This document shows positions 25,291 through 33,432 of a DNA stretch of 64,000 nt, piece after piece. The DNA comes from UBA6912 sp963792895 (GTDB taxonomy: Bacteria > Actinomycetota > Acidimicrobiia > Spongiisociales > UBA5794). The position numbers and the translations under genes were made by a program. Positions within the stretch are counted from its first letter, which is position 1, and the number at the start of each line of letters is the position of its first letter. The DNA lies in assembly GCA_963792895.1 (NCBI GenBank), contig CAWBYA010000007.1, positions 496,001-560,000 on the forward strand, in the 5' to 3' direction. Under the pieces are notes generated by a model. It was given only the letters and a program-made list of their open reading frames with translations. It made no database searches and had not been told where the DNA came from.

Positions 25291-26031
25291 GTGCACAGCG
25301 GGTACGCGATACGGGTTCTGGGCCCCGTCGACGTGCTGACGGATGGCGGGGTGCTTCAGGTCGGTGGCCGCCGTGCGCAGCGGCTCCTCGCCGGTTTGGT
25401 CGTGTCGGCTGGTCACGCCGTGCCCGTCGACCACCTGGTCGAGGTGGTCTGGGGCGTCGATCCGCCGCCGAGCGCACCCGGCACGCTCCAGTCGCACGTC
25501 TCCCGCCTCAGGCGACTGCTGGGCCCTTCGACGATCCGGAGGGTGGACCACGCCTACGTCCTGAACGTTGGCTCAGACGAGGTCGATGCACTGCGATTCG
25601 AGCGGATGCTGAGTGAGGCCCTTTCGCTGCGTGGCGATCCGGAGCGTTGCCGGGACCTGAGCCAGAGCGCGCTGTCCCTGTGGAGGGGCGTCCCTTTCGG
25701 GGACCTGGCCGACGACGAGCCGTTCCGCCTGGAGGCGCTGCGGCTCGACGAGCTACGGCTGACGGCCATGGAGCTGCGAATCGAGGCTGATGTGGCGCTC
25801 GGTCGCCCAGAGCTCGTGGTGGGTGCGTTGGAGACTGCGGTGGAGGAGTACCCGTATCGGGAGCGGCTGTGGCACCTGCTCATCGATGCCCTCGCCCAGG
25901 ACGGGAGGCGCGTCGAAGCGCTACGGGCATGCGACCGGTTGCGCCGCCTCCTCGGTGACGTGGGCCTGGTGGCAGATGACGAGCTCCGACGTCGCGAGGA
26001 CCACATCGCCGGTATGGCGGGTGCCACGTGA
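25291..26031 (+). CDS. SARP/AfsR-type transcriptional regulator (BTAD domain)
   Basis: The 246-residue protein has an N-terminal winged-helix DNA-binding domain (RVLGPVDVLTDGGVLQVGGR to GTLQSHVSRLRRLLG) and a bacterial transcriptional activation domain (DALRFERMLSEAL onward to REDHIAGMAG), the SARP architecture without the ATPase and TPR parts of AfsR. Start GTG 25291 is 7 bases after GGAG; GTG 25288 is possible. It is divergent from the eight-repeat membrane protein, which may be a target, and stands upstream of the plus-strand aromatic operon. Confidence 0.85.
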   Translation: MHSGYAIRVLGPVDVLTDGGVLQVGGRRAQRLLAGLVVSAGHAVPVDHLVEVVWGVDPPPSAPGTLQSHVSRLRRLLGPSTIRRVDHAYVLNVGSDEVDALRFERMLSEALSLRGDPERCRDLSQSALSLWRGVPFGDLADDEPFRLEALRLDELRLTAMELRIEADVALGRPELVVGALETAVEEYPYRERLWHLLIDALAQDGRRVEALRACDRLRRLLGDVGLVADDELRRREDHIAGMAGAT

Positions 26032-26369
26032 CGACGCCGCCGCCGGGATCGCGGCGGACTGGAACAGGCGGGGATGTCTCGCGTCGGGACGAAGAGTTGC
26101 CGTCCGCTGTTGCCTTCGGGCGGGCAGCTCAGGCCCCGGCGTCAGCGGTCGGCTCGCCCATGAGGCTTGCCACTTCGCCGGTCCTTCGAGGCCGGGTCAT
26201 ACCGCGACGGCTGACTCGAGCCGAAGCTCCCACCGGCGCCGCCAACCCTCGGTCATCGTGGGTCACCCGAACCTGCCGTTCTGAGTGACGCCACCGGGCA
26301 TGGGCAGGGGGCACGCCGGCATCCTCTTCACATTGGTGAGTCGAACCGACCAGGACGTTCCTCCTGGCC
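26032..26369. other. Intergenic region, no convincing gene
   Basis: A short open frame (26028-26288, starting on the SARP stop) has no recognisable motif and an Arg/Ser/Pro-rich composition typical of non-coding GC-rich DNA. I see no promoter apart from the element that begins at 26370. Confidence 0.5.
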
Positions 26370-26407
26370 GAACACCATCCCTCATGGCGGAACGCAAGGG
26401 CTAGTGT
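26370..26407 (+). promoter_or_regulatory. Operator and promoter of the IclR operon
   Basis: Half-sites CGAACACCAT and GGAACGCAAG lie 20 bp apart (element 26370-26396), followed after 5 bp by the -10-like TAGTGT (26402-26407). 25 of 27 bases match the element at 30644. The start codon follows almost at once, so the message is probably leaderless. Confidence 0.7.
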
Positions 26408-26408
26408 C

Positions 26409-27098
26409 GTGGCGGTGACCACCCCACGTCCCGAGGACATGCGGCAGGCGATGGCCGACTACGTACGCACGGTGCACGAGGCCTATCTCGCCCAGGCCAG
26501 ACTCCAGCCCCCTGCGGTCCGGGGGCGGATGGCGCTCACGGCGGCTGGACGTTTCACGGTCGTCGCCGCAGGGGTGCAGAACCTCCACGTCATCGCCACT
26601 CGCGAAGATCTTGCAGCGCCGCAGGGACCCGAAGTCGCCGTCGACGACGAGTTGGAGGGATGTGCGTGGACCGTGCGCTTCTACGACCCGGTGGTGCTGC
26701 CAACGCTCGGCATGATCGACGAGTCGCAGAGCACGGCCGGAGACCGAGTGAGGCGTGCGCTCGGCATCTCGACCTACCTCTACCACCTGATCGTGCGGCC
26801 CGGCAGTCAACTCACCGGTCACCACGCTGGGCACGCAGGCGCCGGGCTGGCCAATGCCCACGCCGCAGAGGCGAGGGACTTCGAGGCGATCCGTGCCCAC
26901 GCTCCCGGCAGGGAAGCGTTGGTGGACGAGATGGAGGGAGCCGCCCTCGCCGGTCTGGCGAAGGCGCATGCGTTGCTCGCACACGAGATCGTGCCGTGGA
27001 GCGACGCGGTCAAGGGCTTGGCTGCTGCCACCCGTCCCGACCCCGCCGCGGTGCGCCGGGCCGTGCTTGCTGCGGTGCGCGGCAGCGCCGATGAGTGA
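26409..27098 (+). CDS. Uncharacterised protein, first gene of the IclR operon
   Basis: The 229-residue product has an Ala-rich helical N-terminus (PEDMRQAMADYVRTVHEAYL), a central beta region with FTVVAAGVQNLHVIA and WTVRFYDPVVLPT, a His/Gly-rich loop (GSQLTGHHAGHAGAG) and a helical C-terminus. I recognise no family. Start GTG 26409 or GTG 26415; both sit within a few bases of the predicted transcript start. Its stop overlaps the IclR start by 8 bp. Being first in a regulated aromatic operon, it may be a pathway enzyme or carrier. Confidence 0.72.
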   Translation: MAVTTPRPEDMRQAMADYVRTVHEAYLAQARLQPPAVRGRMALTAAGRFTVVAAGVQNLHVIATREDLAAPQGPEVAVDDELEGCAWTVRFYDPVVLPTLGMIDESQSTAGDRVRRALGISTYLYHLIVRPGSQLTGHHAGHAGAGLANAHAAEARDFEAIRAHAPGREALVDEMEGAALAGLAKAHALLAHEIVPWSDAVKGLAAATRPDPAAVRRAVLAAVRGSADE

Positions 27099-27879
27099 CC
27101 GCCGGCCGGTGGACGACGGTCGCCAGGTGCTTTCGTCGGTTCGCAACGCGGCGAGGGTGCTCAAGCAGTTCTCCTCGCGGGAGCGGGAGTTCGGCGTGTC
27201 TGATCTGGCGCGGCGCCTCGACCTCGGGAAGTCGACCGTCCACCGGCTGGTGACGACGCTCACTGCCGAGCATCTCCTGGAGCAGAACCCCGACAACGGC
27301 AAATACCGGCTCGGGCTGGCCGTCTACGACCTCGGGGCCGCGGTGGCGACGCATCTCGATCTGCATGAAGCCGTCATGCTGCCGATGGAGCGGCTGCGCA
27401 ACGCGACGGGGGAGACGGTGCAAGTAGCGGTGCTCGACGGCCGTGAGGTCGTTTACGTGGAACGGCTCGACAGTCCGCACACGTTGCGTCTCTTCCTCGA
27501 CGTCGGCAGGCGCAACTGGGCGCACAGCACCGCAACCGGCAAGTGCCTGCTCGCTCATGTCCCGCTGCCGGAGCTCGACCTGCTGCTGGACGGATGGGAG
27601 ATGACGGAGGTCACTCCCCACACGATCACCGATCCGGATTCGCTTCGCAAGGTTCTCGGCACCATTCGACGGCAGGGGTATGCGCTCAACCTCAACGAGT
27701 CCGAGGTGGGCGTGCTCTCGGTGGCGGCACCGATCCGCAACGCGCTGGGCACCGTCGCAGCGGCCATGAGCGTCGCCGGTCCCGCCGCGCGAATGGATCC
27801 CGTGCTCGATCGCATCACGACCGGTGTTGTCGAGGCAGCCGCCTTCGCCTCTCGCAGGCTCGGGTACACCCGGCGCTGA
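27091..27879 (+). CDS. IclR-family transcriptional regulator
   Basis: The 262-residue protein has a winged helix-turn-helix (FGVSDLARRLDLGKSTVHRL, about residues 31-50) and an IclR effector-binding domain (GETVQVAVLDGREVVYVERL, GRRNWAHSTATGKCLLAH, and SVAAPIRNALGTVAAAMSVA). It overlaps the preceding gene by 8 bp. IclR proteins bind as tetramers to two neighbouring half-sites; the three direct-repeat elements in this cluster fit that mode. It most likely responds to the aromatic substrate or an intermediate and controls all three operons, including its own. Confidence 0.9.
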   Translation: MSDRRPVDDGRQVLSSVRNAARVLKQFSSREREFGVSDLARRLDLGKSTVHRLVTTLTAEHLLEQNPDNGKYRLGLAVYDLGAAVATHLDLHEAVMLPMERLRNATGETVQVAVLDGREVVYVERLDSPHTLRLFLDVGRRNWAHSTATGKCLLAHVPLPELDLLLDGWEMTEVTPHTITDPDSLRKVLGTIRRQGYALNLNESEVGVLSVAAPIRNALGTVAAAMSVAGPAARMDPVLDRITTGVVEAAAFASRRLGYTRR

Positions 27880-27920
27880 AGCGTCGATCCGGCCGCTCGG
27901 CTCTGTGGGATGATCGAGCC

Positions 27921-29063
27921 ATGCTCGCCCGTACGATCTTCACCCCGGAACACGACCTCTACCGCCGCGCGGTTCGGGAGTTCTTCGAAAAGCACGTTGC
28001 GCCGTTCCACGACGAGTGGGAGCGTCTCGGTGTAGTGCCGAGAGAGCTCTGGGAACAGGCAGGCGCTGCCGGCCACCTCGCCCACGCCGTGCCACCCGAG
28101 TACGGCGGAGCCGGCGTCGCTGACTTCCGCTTCCCTGCCATCGTCATCGAGGAGCAGGCAAACGTGCTGGCCAGCGGTCCCGGGTTCAGCGTGCACAGCG
28201 ACATCGTCGTTCCCTACGTCACGTCACTCGGCACGGATGACCAGAAGACGCGGTGGCTGCCGGGGATGGTCGCCGGGACGACGATCGGAGCGATCGCCAT
28301 GACGGAGCCGGGTACCGGCAGTGACCTCTCCGGGATTCGCACGAAGGCCGTGCGAGACGGCGACCACTACGTCCTCAACGGCGCCAAGACGTTCATCACC
28401 AACGGGCAGCTCGCCGATCTCGTGATCGTCGTTGCCCGCACCTCGGACGACCCCCACCGTGGGTTGACGTTGCTCGTCGTCGAGCGCGGCATGGAGGGAT
28501 TCACCCGCGGGCGCAACCTCGAGAAGATCGGCCTGAAGGCGCAGGACACGTCCGAGCTGTTCTTCACCGATGTGAAAGTGCCGGCGGCAAACCGGCTCGG
28601 CGTGGAAGGCGCAGCCTTCTTCTCGCTCGTCGCCAACCTTCCGCAAGAGCGCCTCGTCATCGCGGTCATGGCGATGGCTGCCGTGCGCAAGGCACTCGAG
28701 GTCACCCTCGCCTATGCGAGGGATCGCACGGCATTCGGCCGGCCCATCGCTTCCTTCCAGAACAGCCGCTTCACACTCGCAGAGATCGCCACCGAGTTGG
28801 AGATCGGCCAAGTGTTCGTCGACAGGTGCATGAGCGAGCTGAACGAGGGGCGGCTTGGCGCCGATGTTGCGGCGATGGCGAAGTGGTGGACCACCGAGCT
28901 TCAAGTGAAGGTCGTCGACCGCTGCCTCCAACTCCACGGCGGGTACGGCTACATGACGGAGTACCCGATTGCCCGCATGTTCGCCGATAGCAGGGTGCAG
29001 ACCATCTACGGCGGCACCACCGAGATCATGAAGGAGCTGATCGGCCGCGCCATGGGGCTGTGA
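27921..29063 (+). CDS. Acyl-CoA dehydrogenase
   Basis: The 380-residue flavoprotein has the ACAD signatures: AMTEPGTGSDLSGIRTKA, the FAD-binding LNGAKTFITNGQLADLVIVVA, YARDRTAFGRPIASFQNSRF, and GGYGYMTEYPIARMFADSRV with YGGTTEIMKELIGRAMG at the end. In the terminal motif the Glu of the common YEGT is Gly, so the catalytic base may lie elsewhere as in isovaleryl- or long-chain enzymes. It oxidises an acyl-CoA, passing electrons to ETF. In this operon it may process a side chain of the aromatic substrate; this is inference. Confidence 0.88.
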   Translation: MLARTIFTPEHDLYRRAVREFFEKHVAPFHDEWERLGVVPRELWEQAGAAGHLAHAVPPEYGGAGVADFRFPAIVIEEQANVLASGPGFSVHSDIVVPYVTSLGTDDQKTRWLPGMVAGTTIGAIAMTEPGTGSDLSGIRTKAVRDGDHYVLNGAKTFITNGQLADLVIVVARTSDDPHRGLTLLVVERGMEGFTRGRNLEKIGLKAQDTSELFFTDVKVPAANRLGVEGAAFFSLVANLPQERLVIAVMAMAAVRKALEVTLAYARDRTAFGRPIASFQNSRFTLAEIATELEIGQVFVDRCMSELNEGRLGADVAAMAKWWTTELQVKVVDRCLQLHGGYGYMTEYPIARMFADSRVQTIYGGTTEIMKELIGRAMGL

Positions 29064-29169
29064 CGAGACCTGGCCCGTGCCGCCGCCGATGATTGGCGCC
29101 CGCAACGTGTTCGGGAACCTGCCGACGGGTTGGGGGCGTCGCACCATGGACATCGACGACGGGGGCACC

Positions 29170-30525
29170 GTGACCAGGACAGCGGCAGTGACCAAGACGA
29201 GAACATCACACTTCGCAGCATTCTTGCTGCTGGCCTTTGCTCTGGTGGCGGCAGGCTGCAGCGCCGGCAGTGAGGATTCCGGCGGCGCTCTCGCCTACGA
29301 CGACGGTCAGGCGTCGGCCACCACGGCGGCAGCATCCGAAGAGATGACCGAAGAGCTCCAGGCGGCGCCGGGTGACGGAGGCGTGGGCGCGGACCGCGAG
29401 GCGCTTGGCGGAGGTGATGTTGCTCCGGTCGCCAACGTGGTGCAGAACGTGGGGCGACAGATCATCTTCACGGCCGACATGACGGTTGCGGTCACGGACG
29501 TCACTGCTGCGGGTGTCGAGGCGAACCGCATCATCGATAGCCTCGGCGGGTTCTTGTTCGGGCAACAGACGGTTGGGCTTCCCGAGCCGCTGAGCGTGCT
29601 GACATTCAAGGTGGATCCCGACGACTTCCACGAAGCGCTGAGCCGTCTCGGTTCCATCGGCGAGATCCGCAGCCAGAACGTCTCGGCCGACGACGTCACT
29701 GAGCGAATCGTCGACCTGGAGAGCCGCATCAAGACGACCGAGGTGAGCGTGGAGCGGCTCCAAGGCCTCATCGCCGAGGCCACGACGGTCGCAGCCATCG
29801 CCGATCTCGAGACCCAGCTGCTCGATCGCGAGACCCAGCTCGAGGTGATGCGCGGCCAGCTCCGAACGATTCGCGACCAGGTGAGCTTCGCCACCATCGC
29901 CGTCACGCTCACCGAGGCGCTGAGCCGGCCTCAGATCTCTCTCGCCGTCACCGGCTATCCGGGTCACGCCGACGCCGGCCAGTCCTGCCCCGGTGAGGGC
30001 GGAATCCAGGTGGACGAGGGCGATGCAGCAACGGTGTGTTTCGAGATCACCAACACGGGAGACATGCCGCTCACGGACATCGACGTCGCCGACTCTGTGC
30101 TGGAGCTCACCTTGGCCGACCTCACGGTCGTGTTCGGTGATCCGGAGGCAGCGATTGAGCCGGGGCAGTTCGTGATCCTCGCCGCTGAGATCGCCCCCGA
30201 GAGGTCGCTGCGGTCCCAGACCAGGGTCACCGCTTCGCCGGTGAATGCGGATGGCGAGGTCCTCGAGAGCCGCCGGGTCTCGACCACCTCCACGATGCTC
30301 GTCGAGGCCGTCGATCCGGGGGGTTTGCCGGGCTTCGGCGACGGCGTGGAGACGAGCCTCGATGCCCTCAAGACCATCGGCGGCGTGGCCGTCGTAGTCG
30401 CCGGCGTCGTCGTCCCGTTCCTCTGGGTGGTCGCGCTGGCGGGGCTCTTCATGTGGTGGCGGCGCCGCCGCAACGGTGACGAGCCGCTGGTCGCTCCCAC
30501 GGACACGGTGGAAACGACGGGCTGA
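29170..30525 (+). CDS. DUF4349 lipoprotein with C-terminal membrane helix
   Basis: From GTG 29170 a lipobox (LVAAGC, Cys30) is followed by a low-complexity stretch, a DUF4349 domain (QIIFTADMTVAVTDVTAAGV, then IRSQNVSADDVTERIVDLES and a long coiled-coil to about residue 240), an inserted beta domain resembling a CARDB-like fold (about 260-375), and a membrane helix (about 395-430) with a basic RRRRN stop. ATG 29146 is an alternative start. Its terminator separates it from the next operon, and it has no evident part in aromatic degradation. Confidence 0.82.
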   Translation: MTRTAAVTKTRTSHFAAFLLLAFALVAAGCSAGSEDSGGALAYDDGQASATTAAASEEMTEELQAAPGDGGVGADREALGGGDVAPVANVVQNVGRQIIFTADMTVAVTDVTAAGVEANRIIDSLGGFLFGQQTVGLPEPLSVLTFKVDPDDFHEALSRLGSIGEIRSQNVSADDVTERIVDLESRIKTTEVSVERLQGLIAEATTVAAIADLETQLLDRETQLEVMRGQLRTIRDQVSFATIAVTLTEALSRPQISLAVTGYPGHADAGQSCPGEGGIQVDEGDAATVCFEITNTGDMPLTDIDVADSVLELTLADLTVVFGDPEAAIEPGQFVILAAEIAPERSLRSQTRVTASPVNADGEVLESRRVSTTSTMLVEAVDPGGLPGFGDGVETSLDALKTIGGVAVVVAGVVVPFLWVVALAGLFMWWRRRRNGDEPLVAPTDTVETTG

Positions 30526-30550
30526 CGCCCCGGAGCAAGCGCCCCGTTCT

Positions 30551-30573
30551 GGCGAGCCCGAAGCGGGCTCGCC
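30551..30573 (+). terminator. Terminator after the DUF4349 gene
   Basis: A perfect 10-bp stem (GGCGAGCCCG / CGGGCTCGCC) with a 3-nt loop lies 26 bp after the stop codon. Confidence 0.7.
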
Positions 30574-30643
30574 GGCGTCCTCGGAGGGGGAGCGACGACG
30601 GATGGAGTCGTGGGCGATGTGGTCGATGCGATCCCGCATGAGG

Positions 30644-30681
30644 GAACGCCATCCCCCATGGCGGAACGCATACGCTACGGT
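30644..30681 (+). promoter_or_regulatory. Operator and promoter of the meta-cleavage operon
   Basis: Half-sites GGAACGCCAT and GGAACGCATA lie 20 bp apart (element 30644-30670), followed after 5 bp by the -10-like TACGGT (30676-30681). The first gene starts at 30705 with GAGG upstream. The element overlaps the expected -35 position, and no consensus -35 is present. Confidence 0.72.
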
Positions 30682-30704
30682 CGTGGGGTGCACCGAGGTA
30701 GTCG

Positions 30705-31490
30705 ATGACCCCCGCAGACCACGCCGCTGCGCTCTTCGCCGCCCGGCGGGATCGCGAACCCATCCCACCTCTCACAGCGACGGATCCTGCGCTCACACCG
30801 CAGGATGCGTATGCCATCCAACAGGAGCTCGTGCAGCGCATCCTCGCCGATGACGGGGGCGACATCGTCGGCTACAAGCTCGGCCTCACGTCCAAGGCGA
30901 TGCAAGACCTTCTCGGCGTCCACGAGCCCGACTACGGGCCCGTGCTGTCGTCGATGGTCTTCGAGGACGGCGTGACGATCGATCTCGACGACTACATCCA
31001 GCCGAAAGTGGAGGCCGAGATCGCCCTCGTGCTCGACGGCCCGCTTCGCGGCCCCGGTGTCACGACCAGCGATGCCGCCCGAGCCCTCGCCGGCGCGGTG
31101 GCGGCGATCGAGATGGTGGATTCACGCATCGCCGATTGGAAGATCTCCCTCGTCGACACAATCGCCGACCTTGCGTCGTCCGCAGCCACGGTGAAAGGCG
31201 GCCGCATCGTGCCGATCGACTTCGATCCCCGGCTGACCGGAATGGTCATCACGAGGAACGGAGAGACCGTGGCGACGGGTGCAGGAGCGGCGGCGCTCAC
31301 AAACCCTGTGTTCGCCGTGGCGTGGCTGGCCAACACGCTCGCCCCATTTGGCGTCACGCTGGAACCTGGGCAGTTCGTGATGACCGGCTCCCTCCACGCC
31401 GCCTTCGACGTTGCCCCGGGCGACGTGGTCATGGCCGAGTTCGACCGGCTCGGCACCGTGACCATGCGCTTCACGAGGGGCAGCTCGTGA
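30705..31490 (+). CDS. 2-keto-4-pentenoate hydratase / 2-oxo-3-hexenedioate decarboxylase family
   Basis: The 261-residue protein is one of three family members in this operon. Landmarks are GYKLGLTSKAMQ, IQPKVEAEIALVL (acidic metal ligands), IEMVDSRIADWK, and MAEFDRLGTVTMRF at the end. Lying directly before the acetaldehyde dehydrogenase and aldolase, it is best read as the hydratase making 4-hydroxy-2-oxovalerate (DmpE/XylJ role). Hydratase and decarboxylase members cannot be separated by eye. The stop overlaps the next GTG. Confidence 0.87.
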   Translation: MTPADHAAALFAARRDREPIPPLTATDPALTPQDAYAIQQELVQRILADDGGDIVGYKLGLTSKAMQDLLGVHEPDYGPVLSSMVFEDGVTIDLDDYIQPKVEAEIALVLDGPLRGPGVTTSDAARALAGAVAAIEMVDSRIADWKISLVDTIADLASSAATVKGGRIVPIDFDPRLTGMVITRNGETVATGAGAAALTNPVFAVAWLANTLAPFGVTLEPGQFVMTGSLHAAFDVAPGDVVMAEFDRLGTVTMRFTRGSS

Positions 31491-32401
31491 CCGGAGCGAT
31501 TCGATGTGCAATCGTCGGGAGCGGCAACATCGGCACCGACCTGATGTACAAGCTGCAGCGCTCCGAAGTACTCGATCTCGGCGCGGTGATTGGCATCGAC
31601 CCCAACTCCGACGGCCTGGCCCGGGCTCAACAGTTGGGCATCGCCACGTCGGCGGACGGCGCCGACTGGCTGCTGGAGCGGGCCGGCGACTTCGGCATCG
31701 TCTTCGAAGCGACCACCGCCAGCGTGCACAGGGCCTACGCACCCAAGTACGCGGAGGCTGGTCTCAGAGCCGTCGACCTCACACCGGCGAAGGTGGGGCC
31801 GAACCTGGTGCCCACCGTCAACATCGAGGTTGCTCTCGATTCGCCGAACGTCAACATGATCACGTGCGGCGGCCAGGCGACGACGCCGATCGTCGCTGCC
31901 ACCCGAGCGGTCGCCGAGGTTCCGTACGCCGAGATCGTCTCGACCGTGGCGTCGGTCTCTGCAGGGCCGGGCACTCGGCAGAACATCGACGAGTTCACCA
32001 AGACGACATCGAAGGCGCTCGAGGAGGTCGGCGGGGCCGGAATCGGAAAGGCGATCATGGTCCTCAACCCTGCCGACCCCCCGATCATCATGCGTAACAC
32101 GGTCTTCTGCGCCCTCGCCGACGGCTACGACGAGGCGACGGTGGCCAAGTCGATCCTGGACATGGTGGAGCAGGTGCGTGACTACGTCCCGGGCTATCGC
32201 CTGAAGTCCGACCCGGTGTTCGACTCCGGGCCGTTCCACACTCCCGGCGGGACCGTCCCGGCCAGGGTCATCGCGCTGCTCGAGGTGGAAGGTGCCGCGG
32301 ACTACTTCCCGCCGTATGCCGGGAACCTCGACATCATGACCGCAGCCGCGACCCGGGTCGGCGAAGCCATGGCTCGCCACATGCTCGGAGGCGATGGGTG
32401 A
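31487..32401 (+). CDS. Acetaldehyde dehydrogenase (acylating)
   Basis: The 304-residue enzyme converts acetaldehyde, NAD and CoA to acetyl-CoA at the end of the meta-cleavage pathway. It shows the NAD-binding GSGNIGTDLM (residues 11-20), the catalytic Cys127 in MITCGGQATTP, and PTVNIEVALD and GFAE-type helices typical of DmpF/BphJ. It normally forms a channelling complex with the aldolase encoded next, whose start overlaps its stop. GTG start coupled to the upstream hydratase. Confidence 0.93.
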   Translation: MTGAIRCAIVGSGNIGTDLMYKLQRSEVLDLGAVIGIDPNSDGLARAQQLGIATSADGADWLLERAGDFGIVFEATTASVHRAYAPKYAEAGLRAVDLTPAKVGPNLVPTVNIEVALDSPNVNMITCGGQATTPIVAATRAVAEVPYAEIVSTVASVSAGPGTRQNIDEFTKTTSKALEEVGGAGIGKAIMVLNPADPPIIMRNTVFCALADGYDEATVAKSILDMVEQVRDYVPGYRLKSDPVFDSGPFHTPGGTVPARVIALLEVEGAADYFPPYAGNLDIMTAAATRVGEAMARHMLGGDG

Positions 32402-33432
32402 CCGCCTTCCGACTCACCGACTCGACGCTGCGCGACGGGTCACACGCCCTCGCCCACCAGTTCACGGCGGACCAAGTCCGAGCTGTCGTACGCGGCCTCG
32501 ACGCCGCAGGCGTTCCCGTGATCGAGGTGTCGCACGGCGACGGTCTGGGCGGCTCGTCGTTCAACTACGGCTTCTCCCACACCAACGAGAAGGCGTTGCT
32601 GCGTGCCGCGGTCGAGGAGGCGCACCGCGCCAAGATCGCGGTGCTGATGTTGCCCGGCATCGGGATCAAAGAGGATCTGGTCGAGGCTGCTGAGATCGGT
32701 GCGTCGGTGGCCCGCATCGCCACCCACTGCACCGAGGCCGACATCTCGCCCCAGCACATCGCCCTCGCCAGGGAACTGGGGATGGAGACGGTCGGCTTCC
32801 TCATGATGTCGCACATGATCGGGCCCGATGAGCTGCTGGAGCAGGCGAAGCTCATGGAGTCCTACGGCGCCGATTGCGTCTACGTGGTCGACTCGGCGGG
32901 GGCGATGACGATCGACGACGCCCGACGTCGGGTCGCCACGTTGAAGGCGAACCTCGGTTGCCAGGTGGGTCTGCACGCGCACAACAACCTCTCGCTCGCC
33001 GTCGCCAACTCGATGGCTGCCTACGAGGAGGGCGTCGACCAGATCGATGGCTGCACGACCGGTCTCGGCGCCGGCGCAGGCAACTGCCCCACCGAGATCC
33101 TCGTCGCCGCCTTCGAGAAGTCTGGTGTCGCGACAGGGGTGGATCCGCTTGCGGTCATGGACGTCGCCGAGGACGTGGTCCGGCCCTTGAAACCGCAACA
33201 AGGGGTCATCGACCGTGATGGGCTCTTGCTCGGCTACGCAGGCATCTACGGATCGTTTCTGCTCCACGCCAAGCGAGCCGCCGAGCGGTTCGGCGTCGAC
33301 TCGAAGGACATCCTGCTCGAGCTGGGCAGACGCAAGGTGGTCGGCGGCCAGGAGGACATGATCATCGATGTCGCCGTCGAGCTCGAGCGGCGGGCGGCGG
33401 ACGCCATGGCTTCCCGCATCCAGGATCACTGA
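32398..33432 (+). CDS. 4-hydroxy-2-oxovalerate aldolase
   Basis: The 344-residue class II aldolase splits 4-hydroxy-2-oxovalerate into pyruvate and acetaldehyde, which is passed to the acylating dehydrogenase. It has the DRE-TIM signature TLRDGSHA (Arg12, Asp13), the metal-binding HAHNNL, GLGAGAGN and a C-terminal helical communication domain. GTG start overlaps the previous stop, and its own stop shares TGATG with the next gene. Confidence 0.94.
   Translation: MTAFRLTDSTLRDGSHALAHQFTADQVRAVVRGLDAAGVPVIEVSHGDGLGGSSFNYGFSHTNEKALLRAAVEEAHRAKIAVLMLPGIGIKEDLVEAAEIGASVARIATHCTEADISPQHIALARELGMETVGFLMMSHMIGPDELLEQAKLMESYGADCVYVVDSAGAMTIDDARRRVATLKANLGCQVGLHAHNNLSLAVANSMAAYEEGVDQIDGCTTGLGAGAGNCPTEILVAAFEKSGVATGVDPLAVMDVAEDVVRPLKPQQGVIDRDGLLLGYAGIYGSFLLHAKRAAERFGVDSKDILLELGRRKVVGGQEDMIIDVAVELERRAADAMASRIQDH

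Noticed and set aside
26028..26288. Small open frame coupled to the SARP stop
   Set aside because: No motif, composition like non-coding GC-rich DNA, and no ribosome site beyond the overlap.
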